Shown one piece after another: positions 45,783 through 62,165 of a stretch of DNA of 64,000 nt. Every line of letters starts with the position of its first letter. Within the stretch, counting starts at the first letter, position 1. The position numbers and the translations under genes are program-made. The stretch comes from Whitmania pigra (lineage: Eukaryota; Annelida; Clitellata; Hirudinida; Haemopidae), in contig JAJTWR010000329.1 of the NCBI GenBank assembly GCA_021613335.1, forward strand, positions 663,501 to 727,500, given 5' to 3'. Under the pieces are notes generated by a model. The model did not search any database. It was not told the origin of the DNA and was given only the letters and a program-made list of their open reading frames with translations.

Positions 45783-45895
45783 TTAACGTCCGCTGCATAG
45801 CTAGTTGATTAGGACGGTGCTCCCGCAGCGGGGTTCGAATCCGCACTGTCATCGTGAGATAGCGCAGCCTTAACCATTAGGCGGGCGAACGAAAA
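45783..45895 (-). repeat. tRNA-Glu-derived SINE, copy 2
   Basis: On the minus strand: A-box-like TAATGGTTAAGGC, an anticodon-arm-like CTATCTCACGATG, and a canonical B box GGATTCGAACCCC, followed by GCTGCGGGA. This follows the order of a tRNA-Glu gene. A 3' tail ending in the 45783 TTAACGTCCGCTGCATAGC segment is shared with copy 3. Mismatches in the stems make a working tRNA unlikely. Confidence 0.75.
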
Positions 45896-46146
45896 ACCAA
45901 TCGTTATATATTACATTTTTTTTTAAAGTATGTCATATCATGCCAAAATATTTTTTTTCTAAATATAAAATTGATATTATATAAATATTAGCAAAAATTT
46001 CACTTTTATTACTGATTTATCGTGGTATTTGTTTACGTAAGGTATTGTAAGGTAATCCTTCGGCTACATAATTATCGAAACTGGTGGCGTAATTTTTGAA
46101 TTGGCTGTGGTCATAACTTACTGTCCTTACGCAACGATAATTTTAA

Positions 46147-48271
46147 ATGGATACCGAAGAGGTAATGTCATTGAAATTGTATAAATCTCTGCATTTTCAA
46201 ATGCTTGTTTGAACGACATCTTTTTAAGTATTCTCTAATCCAATTTTTATCTTGCTGTTTTATCTAGGAAAACTGCCGAGTCTTCTCTGTCTGTAGACCA
46301 GAGTGCGTGTGGATTAACATTATTTTAATTAATTGATAGACAATTAAAGGACTTTTTTGTTATAGTTCAAGATTTCAATTTGAATACTACGTGGCAAAGT
46401 TTGCAGCATCTCACAATGTTGATTTTATAAATTGCCCAGGAGGAGTATGTGTATTCAGATCATAATTTTGGGCACTTTGAATATTTATTAAATTACTTTT
46501 AGGCCAAGATAGAACGAGAAAACAATTTGAAAGAATTTAAGTCTGCTTATGATATTGATACCATGCCTAAATCAGGAGCTGGAAGTGAGTATGGCAGAGA
46601 GCAAAGAGAGGAGGCTCGGAGGAAAAAATATGGCATCAGGACACGAAATTACAATCCAAATGATCAACCCTTTATTTTAAAATTGGGAACAAGCAAGCAG
46701 CAGAGAAGGTGTATTTGTGGTGTTATTATATTTATTAATTATAATAATTGATTTATGAACAAGTTTTTTAGACTTAAGGGTACAAAAAATGGTGGTGTCT
46801 CAAAGAATACTAACTACGTGGCTTTTGCTTTATGTGGAAATTCGAAGTTTGTGTCACTTCCTGTTGGTGATTGGTATGACTTTACACCAATGCCAAAATA
46901 TAAGGCTCTCAATGCAGAAGAGGCAGAAGAACAATTTAGCAGGTAATTTAAATGGTTCGATTCCATTATCTTTTCATATTTATTTTCATAGTAAATTTTA
47001 ATTGAATTTTCAACCTGTTTAATTTGCCAGGAGAGATAAAACTTATAATCACTTTGCAATCATGTGCAATAAAAAATACAACAAAGACAAGGATGATGAT
47101 GAGCAAGAGAAAGAAGCTAAATCTGGTAAGGGTGGCAAGAAGAACAAGCAACTTGTAAGTAGCAGACTTTTTTTGCAACCTTTTTTTATGTAGTGATAAT
47201 ACTCATATTTATGAAGTGCCATGCAAAATATTTAAGTGATAATATGTGATGATAACATTCTAATTACAGCTGCTGACAGAGTTTGAATTGATGAGTGGAA
47301 GTGAAGAGGATGACAGCGAAAGGGAGGAAGAGAGAGAAGATGATGAGGAAGACAAGAAGAAAAAAAAGAAAAAAGGCACCAAAGATGAGAAAGACGAGGA
47401 AGCTCTCGAAGAAGCTCAGGAAGAGAATGACGACGCCGACGAGGGTCAAGAGTTGGATTACCTGTCCATGTCTTCTGAGGACGAAGATATGTATGACGAT
47501 GACGCTAGGGATGAAAACGACATCTACAAAGATGTCGGAGTTGCAGAAGAGGAAGGGCTCAAGACTTTGGGCTCAGACGAGGAGGAGGAAGAGGAAGAAG
47601 ATGAAGATAAAAAGGATGATGAAGACAATGATAAAGGAAAAAATAGGGCTGGTCAGTGTTTACGATGTCTTCACTTTTGATATCTTATTTAAATTAATGC
47701 ATGCTTCATAAATCTTTTAGATTCGGATTTAGACTCGGGTTCAGATTCGGACATTGAAACAAACAGCTTATTTGATATGGTCTGTGCAACTTATTTTTCC
47801 TTGCATTGAGTGGATTTATTTGTTAACGATGGCTTGTGCAATTATTTAGCCTTCAAGTAAGAGTTCAACCAACAAATCACCCACTTTGGATGAGGATGTG
47901 AAGACGGACGTCACAGTTGATAGAAAGAGGAAGTCCGATTCTCCTGAGTCCACGAACAAGAAACAAAAAACAGATGACAACTTAAACAACAAGTATTTGT
48001 TTATTTGGTTTCTTTGATGGCTTAAATGACAACTAATTTTTTTATTTGTAGAGCTGAAGCATCTATTGAAGATATAGTTAAGAAATGCTTATTGAGGAAG
48101 CCCACTACTGTGACAGACTTGATTAAGAAATTGAGCTCAAAGCCTTCTTTGTTCAGTTCTCATTCAAAGAAGGAAATGCAGGGAATTCTTGTTATCATCA
48201 TGAAAAAGCTGAATCCCATAAGAAAAACCATAAATGGTTTAACGTATTATTTCTTGCAGAATAAAGCTTGA
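46147..48271 (+). CDS. GTF2F1: Transcription factor IIF subunit alpha (RAP74)
   Basis: Ten coding exons: 46147-46161, 46268-46302, 46366-46444, 46503-46708, 46772-46942, 47031-47154, 47270-47651, 47721-47779, 47850-47992 and 48052-48271, with consistent phases; predicted 477 residues (human 517). The N-terminal triple-barrel dimerisation domain includes MPKSGAGSEYGREQREEARR, KYGI, GGVSKNTNYV and WYDFTPMPKYKALNAEEAEE. A long Lys/Glu/Asp-rich charged linker follows (47280-47650). The C-terminal winged helix (LLRKPTTVTDLIKKLSSK, then KKLNPIRKTING) binds FCP1 and TFIIB in known homologues. Role: with GTF2F2 it binds RNA polymerase II for initiation and elongation. The first coding exon is only five codons. 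Other frames over the charged linker are shadows. Confidence 0.95.
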
Positions 48272-49489
48272 TTACAGGGGACACCCCTGTTTGACTGTAA
48301 AAGCGATCAGACTGGCAGTAACATTGTCTTGTGAAACCTAATGACCTCTTGCAATGATGTTTTTAGACCACAAATGCTTTGAGGTCACTTGTTTTAAAAT
48401 ATATTATTAGACAGAAATGTTGGTGGTTTTGAAGATGGCTCTTTTATTATGTGCACCGAGATCTCAAGAGTCGTTTTGCATGTGATGGCTCCTTCTGTCT
48501 TGATGATCGTGATGTTAGGCAAAAAATAACTCTAAACAGTTGATTTCTATGTGATTATTAAGTCTGTTATGAAGATTTTTTTACTAAGGTTAGTTATGTA
48601 TTACGTCAAGCGGAAACTGGCTTCCAACTTCTAAAGCGAATTTATTTTCGAATATATTGTAAGAGGTGGGGGCAAAACAATCACTTGTAGTGGCTGGTGA
48701 GACTTATGTATGTCTTGATAGCCATTTGATTTTTGTTGGGATGAGACCGCAATATAGCGGCATTGACATATCAATAATGGGGAAATTGTTACTGGGGTAA
48801 GGGCGCGCTACGAATTTTATGAGCACGTGCATGTTCAATACTTTTTCATGTATACTGTAATTCCACTTAAAATCTATTCAATTATTTTATTTAAGCTTTT
48901 TTTGTTTACATATTTAGCCTTCAATAAAGTGTTTCTTATGTTTTTGAATTTTTGATAATTAGTCTTGGTATGTTTAGGAGACATATCGTCATGCTTCCAC
49001 TATATCTGCTGCTGGCTAGATCACTGGACACCGTCAGGTTTCTCGTCAAGCGGAAACTGACACTTGCTGTCACCATGACGCGGGCTTACAGACCCGTATT
49101 AAATATAGACATAGGCTGCTTAATATTCTTGAGACGTTGTGATTGGGTTCTGGAATAAGACACACCACAGAAATCCCCTGTAAGCTGCCTAGTAGATTCC
49201 GTTTCTTTGAATCTGGCACACAATAACCAAAGCAAAGTACCGGCACACAGACTCTGTGTAGACTTGCTGCACTGATAATGGCTACTTTGATGATGGCCTC
49301 TCATCAGCATCAGCAATCTCTTTGCATGAGAGTAAATGCTAAGTTGACTTTTGACATAGGTTCACTCCTTTTTTTTCCATATTGGTTTAGTTGAAATAGA
49401 AAATTTAAATGATTCTTCACTAACGTGATGTTGAAAAGTTGGCAAACGCATACCCTAATAACAACCTAACAGCAAGTAGAGCGTATTAT
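48272..49489. other. GTF2F1 3'UTR and intergenic DNA
   Basis: A 16-base word CGTCAAGCGGAAACTG occurs twice in the same orientation, at about 48604 and 49035. The frames at 48952-49158 and 49086-49316 overlap each other and lack support. Nothing else is recognised. Confidence 0.4.
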
Positions 49490-49680
49490 CTATACGAATG
49501 TTAATCAGCCATGGCTGGTGCTGATTAGGGTTTGGAAATACGCGACCCGGAAAAAAATGTCTTAACGTCCGTTGCATAGCTAGGTGATTGGGACGGTGCT
49601 CCCGCAGTGGGGTACGAATCCGCGCTGCCATCGTGAGAGGCGCAGCCCTAACCATTTGGCCATGCGGGCGCACGACGCGA
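49490..49680 (-). repeat. tRNA-Glu-derived SINE, copy 3, with CAGCCATGGCTG end motif
   Basis: The tRNA-like part (49561-49676, minus) reads GGCCAAATGGTTAGGGCTGC, GCCTCTCACGATGGC and GGATTCGTACCCC, and its flanks CCCGCA/TGCGGG can pair as an acceptor stem. At 49502-49540 lies AATCAGCCATGGCTGG, the same motif that closes copy 1 at 12305. Confidence 0.75.
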
Positions 49681-49789
49681 CACAATTATTATATTTATTT
49701 TCGAAATCAAATAATCACAACAAATGTTACAAATGTACCTTAAGTTACTATTAAAAATTTAAAACAACATTTTTTGTGAAGGTGTCACT

Positions 49790-49912
49790 TATTTTTATAA
49801 GGAAAGGGAAGGTCTTTAGAAGTTTGGCAGTTGTTGACAAAGGGGAAAAAGTGAGAAGGGGGTGAAGATTGTTTTATATTTGTTGACATATTTAATGGAC
49901 GACCCCTAAACC
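49790..49912. repeat. MITE-like repeat ending ATGGACGACCCC
   Basis: Reverse-oriented relative of the repeat at 11634, recognised by its TATTTAATGGACGACCCCTA end. The region up to 50500 otherwise has only the unsupported frame 50006-50197. Confidence 0.45.
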
Positions 49913-50509
49913 AAAAACTGAAGGAGCCAAGAAAATATATTTTCACCATCTTTTTCGTTTGCTCGGTACTTTTCAGCGAAATACGGAAAAGTCATTCCGG
50001 CATTTGTGGAGGTACTCCAAAATTTAAATGCAGCTACTACAAAAATTAAATCCAAAATATATATAAAAAATGAATGGATAATAGCACTATTAAATATTTT
50101 CTTACAATGGTCCTTTGAGCCTCACTCTACGTTGAAGGCATTCAATTTCAACCTAACAAACAAAAATCTATTTACTAAAGGTAGTTTGTCAGATTAATGC
50201 AACGGTGTGCATTGCTTTGTTATCTAGATGTAACATATTTCTTACATTAGCGTTTAATTGCGATGAAAGATTTTCAAAATCTCAAGCATGACTAAAACGA
50301 AGCAGTCTTGCTGCACAAAACACCACTGACAGACTGAAACATTAAATGTGCTGCGTGTTCGCATTGGGTTTGAGTGACTTAAGAACTGTGTGTGGAACCC
50401 GCTATCTAGAAATAAGTTAAAGCCAATCTTATGAAATATCAACTTCATGTAAATTGTAATATAAATGCCGTTATTTCGCAAATATTCATGTTGCTTAACA
50501 AGCCTTTAG

Positions 50510-50581
50510 ATGTCGGAAGGTCATGGTGGAAAACCAGGAGTTGATGTTTACGAAGATAAACTCTATGCCTTAATAAATTAG
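50510..50581 (+). CDS. Possible terminal exon or 23-residue micro-ORF
   Basis: ATG directly follows the acceptor-like AGCCTTTAG. The frame reads MSEGHGGKPGVDVYEDK and ends at a TAG beside an AATAAA. It could be a last exon joined to a small exon near 49979-50010 (frame KYGKVIPAFVE before a GTACTC donor), but the connection is not proved. I do not recognise the protein. Confidence 0.22.
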   Translation: MSEGHGGKPGVDVYEDKLYALIN

Positions 50582-50909
50582 GTACTAAAAGTCTTAATTG
50601 AGATTTATTAAATTAGTAAAACCTTGTAATAAGCATTCATTTCAATCAAGTGTTGTGAGAGGGTAGCATTTCAATTCATCTTCAACCATGAAGTAGACAG
50701 CATCATCATCAAATGCTATATAGCAATAAAAAGCTAGGAATGTTTCCGAATATTTGGCACGTGATAAATTGAGAAACCCAATATCGTCAGAGTACATTAC
50801 ACAAGAATGCAGAGTAAGGAGAGAAACATCAGATGAGAGCACAACTTTTAGGTCAGGAGATTATGCAGCAGCTAGAGTTCGGCCTGTTTCAGTTGCCCGA
50901 ATTTTAAAG

Positions 50910-50918
50910 TATATATAG
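50910..50918 (+). promoter_or_regulatory. Candidate TATA box
   Basis: TATATATAG followed by a locally GC-richer 500 bases (CCCCGCTTCGAAGCTGGCAG next to it). Position and context suggest a focused promoter, but no coding exon downstream is convincing. Confidence 0.3.
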
Positions 50919-50982
50919 CCCCGCTTCGAAGCTGGCAGCTTCTCAGCTTAATTGCCAAACCAACCAACTTTGTTTCCGATCG

Positions 50983-51405
50983 CTACTGACTTTTGAGCCC
51001 GGAGCAAACGTCGCCATGGAAGTTATGTATGTCTTCATTTGGAACGAAAGAGCGCGAATTTATGAATAAATGGCGATGATGCATGCAACAAAGTTGTGTG
51101 CCTGCGTCTGAGTTCGCTCGAGTTGAGCTGTGCATCCAGCGCGGAAGCCGCAGTAGCGTGCTTGTGTACGTTGAAATTAATACGAATCCACCAAGGTATT
51201 GGAAACAGCTGCTATTTTTTAGCTCGGAGCAACGGACTTCTGGAAAGACAACTGCAGCAACTTTTCCAGCAAGACGTTTCGGAACTATAAAGAATGTACA
51301 ATGTTCACTGGAGCATCTCTCTTCCAGGAATGAGCTGTTAGAGAAGTAGGCAGGATATAAATGGCGAATGCGCGATATTTTTAAACAATTTTTGCTAGCT
51401 AGCAT
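50983..51405. other. GC-richer block with open frames in several phases
   Basis: A 140-codon minus frame and 88- and 64-codon plus frames overlap here. None resembles a known protein or has a favoured composition. It may be a non-coding transcript below the TATA-like site at 50910, or an old repeat. Confidence 0.25.
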
Positions 51406-51944
51406 TACGTTGTAGCAATCCTAGAGACTGTAAGATGTAGATTTAATTTTTTTAGAAAAAGGCTTTCAATTCTGGAGCAAGGCAGTGGAGTAACGCTCTT
51501 CTTCATGTTGGCCATATTCAATTTTGAATTTATGGAATGTGGAGAAGAAGTGTTTACACCAAGTTGCAACTATTCGTCATCTTTATGATTGGTGTTGTAG
51601 TTTTCTTCTTTATTGACATCACCTCATGATTCATATAATTGCTTGCTTTTGTGAAGTTCCATAGAAATGTCTACCATCATAAATTTTATTTAGCTATTGA
51701 AGTAAGATACAAGTATTGAACGTTGTAACTGGAGTCTATTGTTGAGTAGCTGTTCAAATAACTTTAATTTTGTCAGATTAGCTTTGTTTGTAAACTCCCT
51801 TATTGAAAGCTGTTCCGTTTATGTGATTCTCATAAAAAAATGACTGAAGAGGCTTTATTGCATTGGTTGATTTGTTTCCTAAATTGGCTTTATATTTTAA
51901 ATGGTCGTTATTTTGATGGCTTTACATCTTTTGCATCTTTTTTC

Positions 51945-52050
51945 TTAACCCTTTGAACCCGGCAGGCCGGAAGACTGGCGTTAACTGAATACTGGAGGGT
52001 TGGGGTTATGAGGTTGGAATGGCCAGGGAGAACAGGGTTCAATGGGTTAA
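51945..52050. mobile_element. piggyBac-type MITE flanked by TTAA
   Basis: TTAACCCTTTGAACCC at the left mirrors GGGTTCAATGGGTTAA at the right (15 of 16 positions). TTAA lies at both ends, the target site duplicated by piggyBac transposases, and CCC/GGG tips follow. The 98-bp interior has no coding capacity. Confidence 0.75.
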
Positions 52051-52964
52051 TATATCAATGAGCAAATAAGTAATAAACCCACAGAATCCAGTGCTTAAAT
52101 GAAAATCAAAGACTGAAATTGAAATCTAATTTAAGAATTATTGAGCTAATGCTCTTTTTATAGTAACATAGTCAATTCAGGAGAGGAGCCCAGATTAACT
52201 GAGGCAACCTCCTTCATCCAAAAATTGTTTTCAGCTATGCATCCTAAGCTGATGGATATCAAATATTATTGTTTTATGTCAACAAAGCCATAGTATTGTT
52301 ATTATCAAAAATAAGTTTAAGTAAAACTATTAATAAATTTCCTACAAAGCCATTACTTACCATTTAGACAAGTTAGTTCATATTAGTTTTAGGTAGAAAA
52401 AAAACAAACTTGAAAACTTCTTGACAATAGCCAAGCTACTTCGCAATCAGGATTACATTTATTTTTAAAGCAAAACAGATTATTGTGCACATCTACATAA
52501 CAACATTGTAAATGGTTAGTATTGGAATGGTTTTGACTCACAATTACTAAATCACTTGATAAATATTACATTTGAGTATTCAACCATAAAAATATAACCA
52601 TGACCAATGGGTCAGTATTTAAACCTTATTGAAGCTGGAATATTTTATTAGCCAAGAAATGATAGTCATGATTCAGAGCCTTAACAAACGATCTTTTGTC
52701 AGTTTCAATAAATAATATTTTTATTTAAATTACATGAATAGGAATAAGCATATTGTAAACACCAAGCAATAAACAGTCGCCAATAAGAATTCAATTTGTA
52801 ACAATTGATCACCAAGCAATGACATTAAAATAATATTCTGCATTAAAAGCAGAAGTTTTAATAGCCATCAGTGCATGCATGATTCTTTGTATCATCTAAA
52901 AAAATATAAAGATAATAAATAAGAAGATAATAAGTATATAGTCAGACATGGATATCAAGGAAGT
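52051..52964. other. Intergenic AT-rich region
   Basis: No coding sign. The right end is the probable 3'UTR of the coiled-coil gene. Confidence 0.45.
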
Positions 52965-54652
52965 CTATTTATTCCTCAAATCAGAAATTGTTGTTTCTAT
53001 AAGCTTAATTTTTTCCCACTCCTGAAGTTCTCTTTCCTTCCATTTTGTCACTTTTTCTTGGTACATCTTTTTATGATTTTCCAGTGAATCAATCCTAACA
53101 AAATTTAATGAAAACATTAATAATTAGTAATATTGTTACTGTCACTCTGAAAAATTTTATATTATGTCCAACGATAATCCAAGAACCATGCAGGAACACA
53201 CTGTTCAGTTGTTGCAGTTTTAAGAATTTATTTTAAACAAATTGAGGGTTCATCAATAAACAGAAACAGAAATTTTTTTCCCCTAGTTACAGGGACCTTT
53301 TTTGTGTTTTTTACTTTCAGTGACTGTTTGTGTTTTTTACTTTCAATTTCAACTTTTGTCTTTCTTGCCTTTTCTTCTTGATGGGTGCCTAATTGCCAAG
53401 ACCAACATTATGTCTTTGTATTTTGAAATCATTATAGAAATTATGATATTGCAGTTTCTTTCTAATTTTCCTGATGGTCTCCACAGGTATGATTGATAAA
53501 TGTTGACTTAATGCAAACTTTATTCTCTTCATTCAACTTCCATTGCGTCTCTGCAATCCCACATACAACACTTTTATTTTGGAAGGAAGCTGCAATGACT
53601 GGGTTCCAACTTGTGATGTGAGCAAGGTTTTCTTCTACTGCAAAGTCTTTTACTTCTTCTCCTTGGTTTATTTAAAATATTTTCTTTATAAGCTCTGCCT
53701 TCTATGGCATTTGATGGCTTAAATTATGAAATCCTTAGAGAGCTTTAATGCTAATATTTTTACAGGCATTTATCATTTACTTCAACTTGATTTCTGCCAA
53801 ACATTTTTAAATCCTTGATCATAAACATTTAGAGTAGCCCTTTAATTATGGTATGGATGGTTTTTGATTCTGATGAATTTTAATCCTTGGTCAAACAACT
53901 CTACTCACATTTCACTGCTGAATTCTGACTGACTTAAACGTGTGTTTTGTTTGTCTTGATCACAATGTGTAGACTACAATATCTGAACCAGCTAAATCTG
54001 GCATTATCCAAAAACATCATTAGCAAATGCTAGCAGACTAACAGTAAAACCAATTTTATTTGAAGTTTCACCTTTTATCTAATTAAAACTAGGAAACACA
54101 AATGAACTTTTAAAATAATAATAATAATAATAATAATAACAACTGTGAGAGGTTTTACAGATACATCATCTTAACATTCAGGCAAATATAATAGCAGAAC
54201 CATACCAATCAGAACAATACCTTTCTTCAAGATTTCTAATGAAGTCTTTAATTTTTTGCTGCTCTTTTGTTATATTTTCCATCTGTAGTTCCTTGTTTTT
54301 GATTGTTTCTTGGATTTTTTTTACATTGTTCAAAAGATCCAATTTCCCATTTTCCAAAGCTTCACACCTCATCATGCATTGTTCTTGTTTCTCCTTCACT
54401 TCATCATAGTCTATGAATTCTTCAATTTGATTCACAGATTTTCTCGCTTAAAATAAGTTTAGGTGAAATGTAACTAATGCAAAGAAAATTTGTGTTTATA
54501 TAATTTTTTATTTTGACTGTTTGTAAATAACTCAATTATTGTCTTGGTAGATTAATAAGTGCGTTCCTTCATGCCATAAGTCTGTCTTACATCAAACTTT
54601 ACAAATGAAGTACCTGAACCAGCTTGTTCAACTTGTTCTGGAGGTAAAGCTG
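52965..54652 (-). CDS. Coiled-coil protein of unknown family (5' end missing)
   Basis: Three exons join in frame: 54652-54614, 54446-54221 and 53094-52965, giving about 130 residues to a stop. The sequence is almost wholly helical and charged: EEFIDYDEVKEKQEQ, KIQETIKNKELQMEN, QQKIKDFIRNLEER, then MYQEKVTKWKERELQEWEK, ending ISDLRNK. Phases (1, 2) and acceptors agree, so splicing is well supported, but the upstream start exon (which must end in phase 1) was not found. An ATG-bearing segment near 54760 has the wrong phase. No domain is recognised. The 1.1-kb intron holds an (AAT)n run and the unsupported frame 53302-53496. Confidence 0.6.
54115..54139. repeat. (AAT)n microsatellite
   Basis: Uninterrupted trinucleotide run in the long intron of the coiled-coil gene. 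Confidence 0.85.
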
Positions 54653-55390
54653 CTAAAGATTACTTTAATTAAGTTCAATAAGAAAAAAACAATAATTATT
54701 TAATAATGTTAGAAATGAAAAATTTGAGCAAATGTAGTCTAGACCCGCTTCCTTTCGAGATTTTCTATAATTTCCATAGTTCTTTTTTGGTTTCTCCGTG
54801 TGGACCTTCAGATTCAGTAAGAACAATTTATAACAAGTATTAACAAATCACAATTTATGATTTACCCCACGATTCCCGTTTGTTCCAATACTAATCTTTC
54901 TCACTTGTAACATGGAAAGTTTAATTAACTCAGGTTTAAAAGTGAAAAGTGGTTACCTTGGAAACATAAATAACTTCATCTGTAATTAAAACATTTTTTT
55001 TTAAAGCAATAGTATCTTTGATAAAAAAAAAGCACTGCCGAATCCAAAAATCATACCCATTTCCTCGAGTCAGATCCAGTTTTCCCGCAAAACGCGGTTT
55101 ACTGATACATTCTAGAGTTTATAATATTAATATATATTATATAAAATTAATATATAAAAATATATCGCCTACTGGAGAGGCCGAATTTGATGGGTTGATA
55201 TTTTAAAGAATTTAAGGGTGAATCCCTAACAACGCTTATAAATTACTTTTGGGCCAAGGACAATTTATATTTTAACATTTAACTAAAACCTAAGTAGATA
55301 AAAATATTATTATGAGCTGATTAATTATGCAAAGGTGCTTCTCGTCCGGTCGATAGAGCTGATGCTGCGGTTTGCGCGACTGGAGATCTC

Positions 55391-59536
<4,146 letters not shown>

Positions 59537-61444
59537 AATTAAAAAAAATTTCGATCGACTCAAATTTTTATATTTTATAATTTCTCAAAATATTTCTTTT
59601 TAAAATTTCGATAACTTGATTCTATAAAGCTCGCATACTATCATTACTATAATTTATAATTTAAGTTGCTTCAGTTCTTGAAATGCCTTTGTCTAACTTT
59701 TTACGGTTAACGAAGCAATGACTGGGGAAAAAGTCAAAAAATTAGACATAGTACAGCCAATATATAACCGAAGTGAAAAATTGTATCGAGTCACCATTGC
59801 ATGCAAGATATTCCAACCTGATGGAGTACTTTTGTGATGCTGGAGAGTTTGCAGACGAGCGGAGAAGCAACAGCTCTCCACATGCCATAGGAAGAGAAAC
59901 AATACAGAGGTATTAGCTGGTCAAACCAATTGTAGTGTGAAAGCTCTACAGACGGTTAGCTGAAGCTATGGCATAAACAATTATCTATGATAATAAGAAT
60001 TCTGGCCTATATTTTGTTTAAAAATTTATACTGATCATGGGTCAATGTATCAAAATTGTGTAAAACTGGTAACAAATTTAGGCGTTCTATTTGCCCCCTT
60101 ATTATGGCTGTTATCTGACCACATTTGAGCGGGACAAATTTTATTTGATTTTTACATTTGCGAACTACGGAAGATTTTGTTTTAATCAAAATTAACTATT
60201 AATTAATCGATAATCTGTGAATGGGTAATTAAAAAATGTTTACTAGCCCTAATTATAATTACATTATGGATATGAATTAAGCCTCTTGGCAAAACTAGAA
60301 AACTAGGTGAGCATTAACAACTTTCATGATAAAGGGATGTGCCAAATGTTTAGCTCTTTACAATCACTTTGAAGTTATAGGTTGACTTATCTACTACAAC
60401 CAGTGCAGTATTTAGAAAATGCTTATGGGGAGGGTTCGATTATTTTATTTTTAATTGTTCATGTTATTTTTTTTACTTTACAAACAAATACTCAGGAATG
60501 CTATTTAAAAATAGTATGTATTTTCAACCGAGTCAGCTTTTAACAAAATGGTACTTCTTAAAAGTTTTGGAAACAAATTAAAAGTTGTGCTACAAAATAA
60601 TAAATATAGCAAAACAGTCTTTACATTGCAATGTAAAACTAAAATGCCGACAACCAATGTTCTCTCTATGACAACCTTGTGTGCACAAATTTGAGGTCAT
60701 GAGCCAAAATAACCGGTCTAATGAAATTTGTGAGCCACTGAAGCGCAACTGTTACAGTCTTCCAACGTTTATTTAATAAATTCATTGAAATTCAAATGAA
60801 ATTTCAGTATAAGCTTGGTATCCAAAACGTCCAGTTATATAAGACCTTTTGTGACAATTGTGAAAATATCTGCTAAAAATTGTATAAATTGTTCGGTTGA
60901 GTGGTTCTATTTCTATTCTCTTCATCCACCATCGATCTCCAGATCTTCTCATCGAGTGAGGGAGAACCTGGTGAAGAACTGCAACGATACCATTGTTTTT
61001 AACAAGCATCATTGCTGTACCATCTGAGCTCCTGTTCAGATTTAAATCATTATTTATAAAACTTTATTGCTGAAACTGCGGCAGGAATCTCATTTGCTGC
61101 TAATTTAATGATGTTAACAAAAACCGTTTAATAGGAACCTTCTTTTAAATTTCTAAATTTAATACAAATTATTAACATCGGTTAAGAAATTATCATCTAA
61201 TAACTTTACCTCCCCAAGGCAAGATTAGTTTTGCTGGGATAATTCAATTTTTCAAGCCGATTTTCATGAGATTCTGACTGGACATTTTGGCTACTTCCAC
61301 GTGGCATGGAGGTGTTGACTTGAGCATTACTCAGCCATTTTATTTAAATACCTCTCCTTTAATTTGGATAAGCTCCAACAGGTTGACTGCGTTTCAACGT
61401 AGTAGCATAAGATGACTAAATTATACGAAGCAGAGGCGACTTTT
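59537..61444. other. Intergenic AT-rich region
   Basis: Open frames at 59693-59902 (-), 60007-60189 (-), 60782-61012 (-) and 60815-61027 (+) are short and overlap each other or lack support. Nothing is recognised. Confidence 0.45.
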
Positions 61445-61722
61445 TTCATTCTGTCCTAAAGTCAAGCGACTCAAAAAAGACTGAATTTCTTTTTAGACTT
61501 TGGTTAAGATTGATAACCAAAGATAGTTAAAAAAGGAATAGTAAACACAAGTTTTATGTATACAAATGAATCTTGAAATTATGGAATTACAGCCAAATAA
61601 CTGCATTCATCAATGAATTTGCATGCATTGCATCAGTTTTAAAAAGTTGAAGAAAAGCAGAAAATTACACCGTTAATACGTTAGGAAAGTTTCAAATCTA
61701 AACATGTATTTTGTAACCCGGG
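61445..61722 (-). repeat. Dispersed repeat, copy B (inverted partner of 25505-25780)
   Basis: On the minus strand it contains TACAAAATACATGTTTAGAT, ATTTTCTGCTTTTCTTCAAC, TATTTGGCTGTAATTCC and AAAGAAATTCAGTCTTTTTT in the same order as copy A. Confidence 0.75.
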
Positions 61723-61759
61723 CTAGAAAATTGACTCCGATCGATTCCTACCTCAATCC

Positions 61760-62165
61760 CCAGGCTATTTTGTTTTAGCGTTTGCTACAGCAACTTGGCT
61801 CAAATCATCACGAAGCTTAACGGGTTCCTGCTCCAATGATTCAATATCAGTTGATGCTTCCTTGAAATTCATAGTAGGATATTGTAGGCGCACCTGTAAA
61901 CGATCAATTTTTCTAAGAATGGCGTTCCACAAAAATATGAAGTCAAAATATAAAAACTGACAGTAACTGTTCTGCATCACTTTTAGTTTAGGCATCATAG
62001 TTTAGTCCTCCGATAATTTGTCTAGCAGCCCTATTATTGTTCCTACAGTCCTTCGCGGATAGTTTTAACAGCTTCTGTTCGTGCGCTCCAACGTGTTTCA
62101 GACTCCCTCGTTACTGTGGTGGGCATAGCTTTTTTAAACTCGTCCATAGTGGGTGATATGTGATA
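61760..62165 (-). pseudogene. hAT/ZMYM-type (DUF4371) transposase relic
   Basis: Minus-strand pieces read SETRWSARTEAVKTIREGL (62040-62125), then after stops WNAILRKIDRLQVRLQYP and NFKEASTDIESLEQ (61765-61930). The TRWSAR block and the following LQ...DL.EA...L..L helix are typical of hAT transposases related to ZMYM1. In-frame stops and the missing N-terminus show it is dead. Confidence 0.7.

Noticed and set aside
47264..47711. Extra ORFs over the GTF2F1 charged linker
   Set aside because: Low-complexity GAA/GAG/GAT codons keep other frames open; the RAP74 frame is fixed by both flanking domains.
45783..49680. Functional tRNA-Glu genes at 45.8 and 49.6 kb
   Set aside because: B boxes and arms are recognisable, but stems carry mismatches and both copies share a non-tRNA tail, so they are SINE heads.
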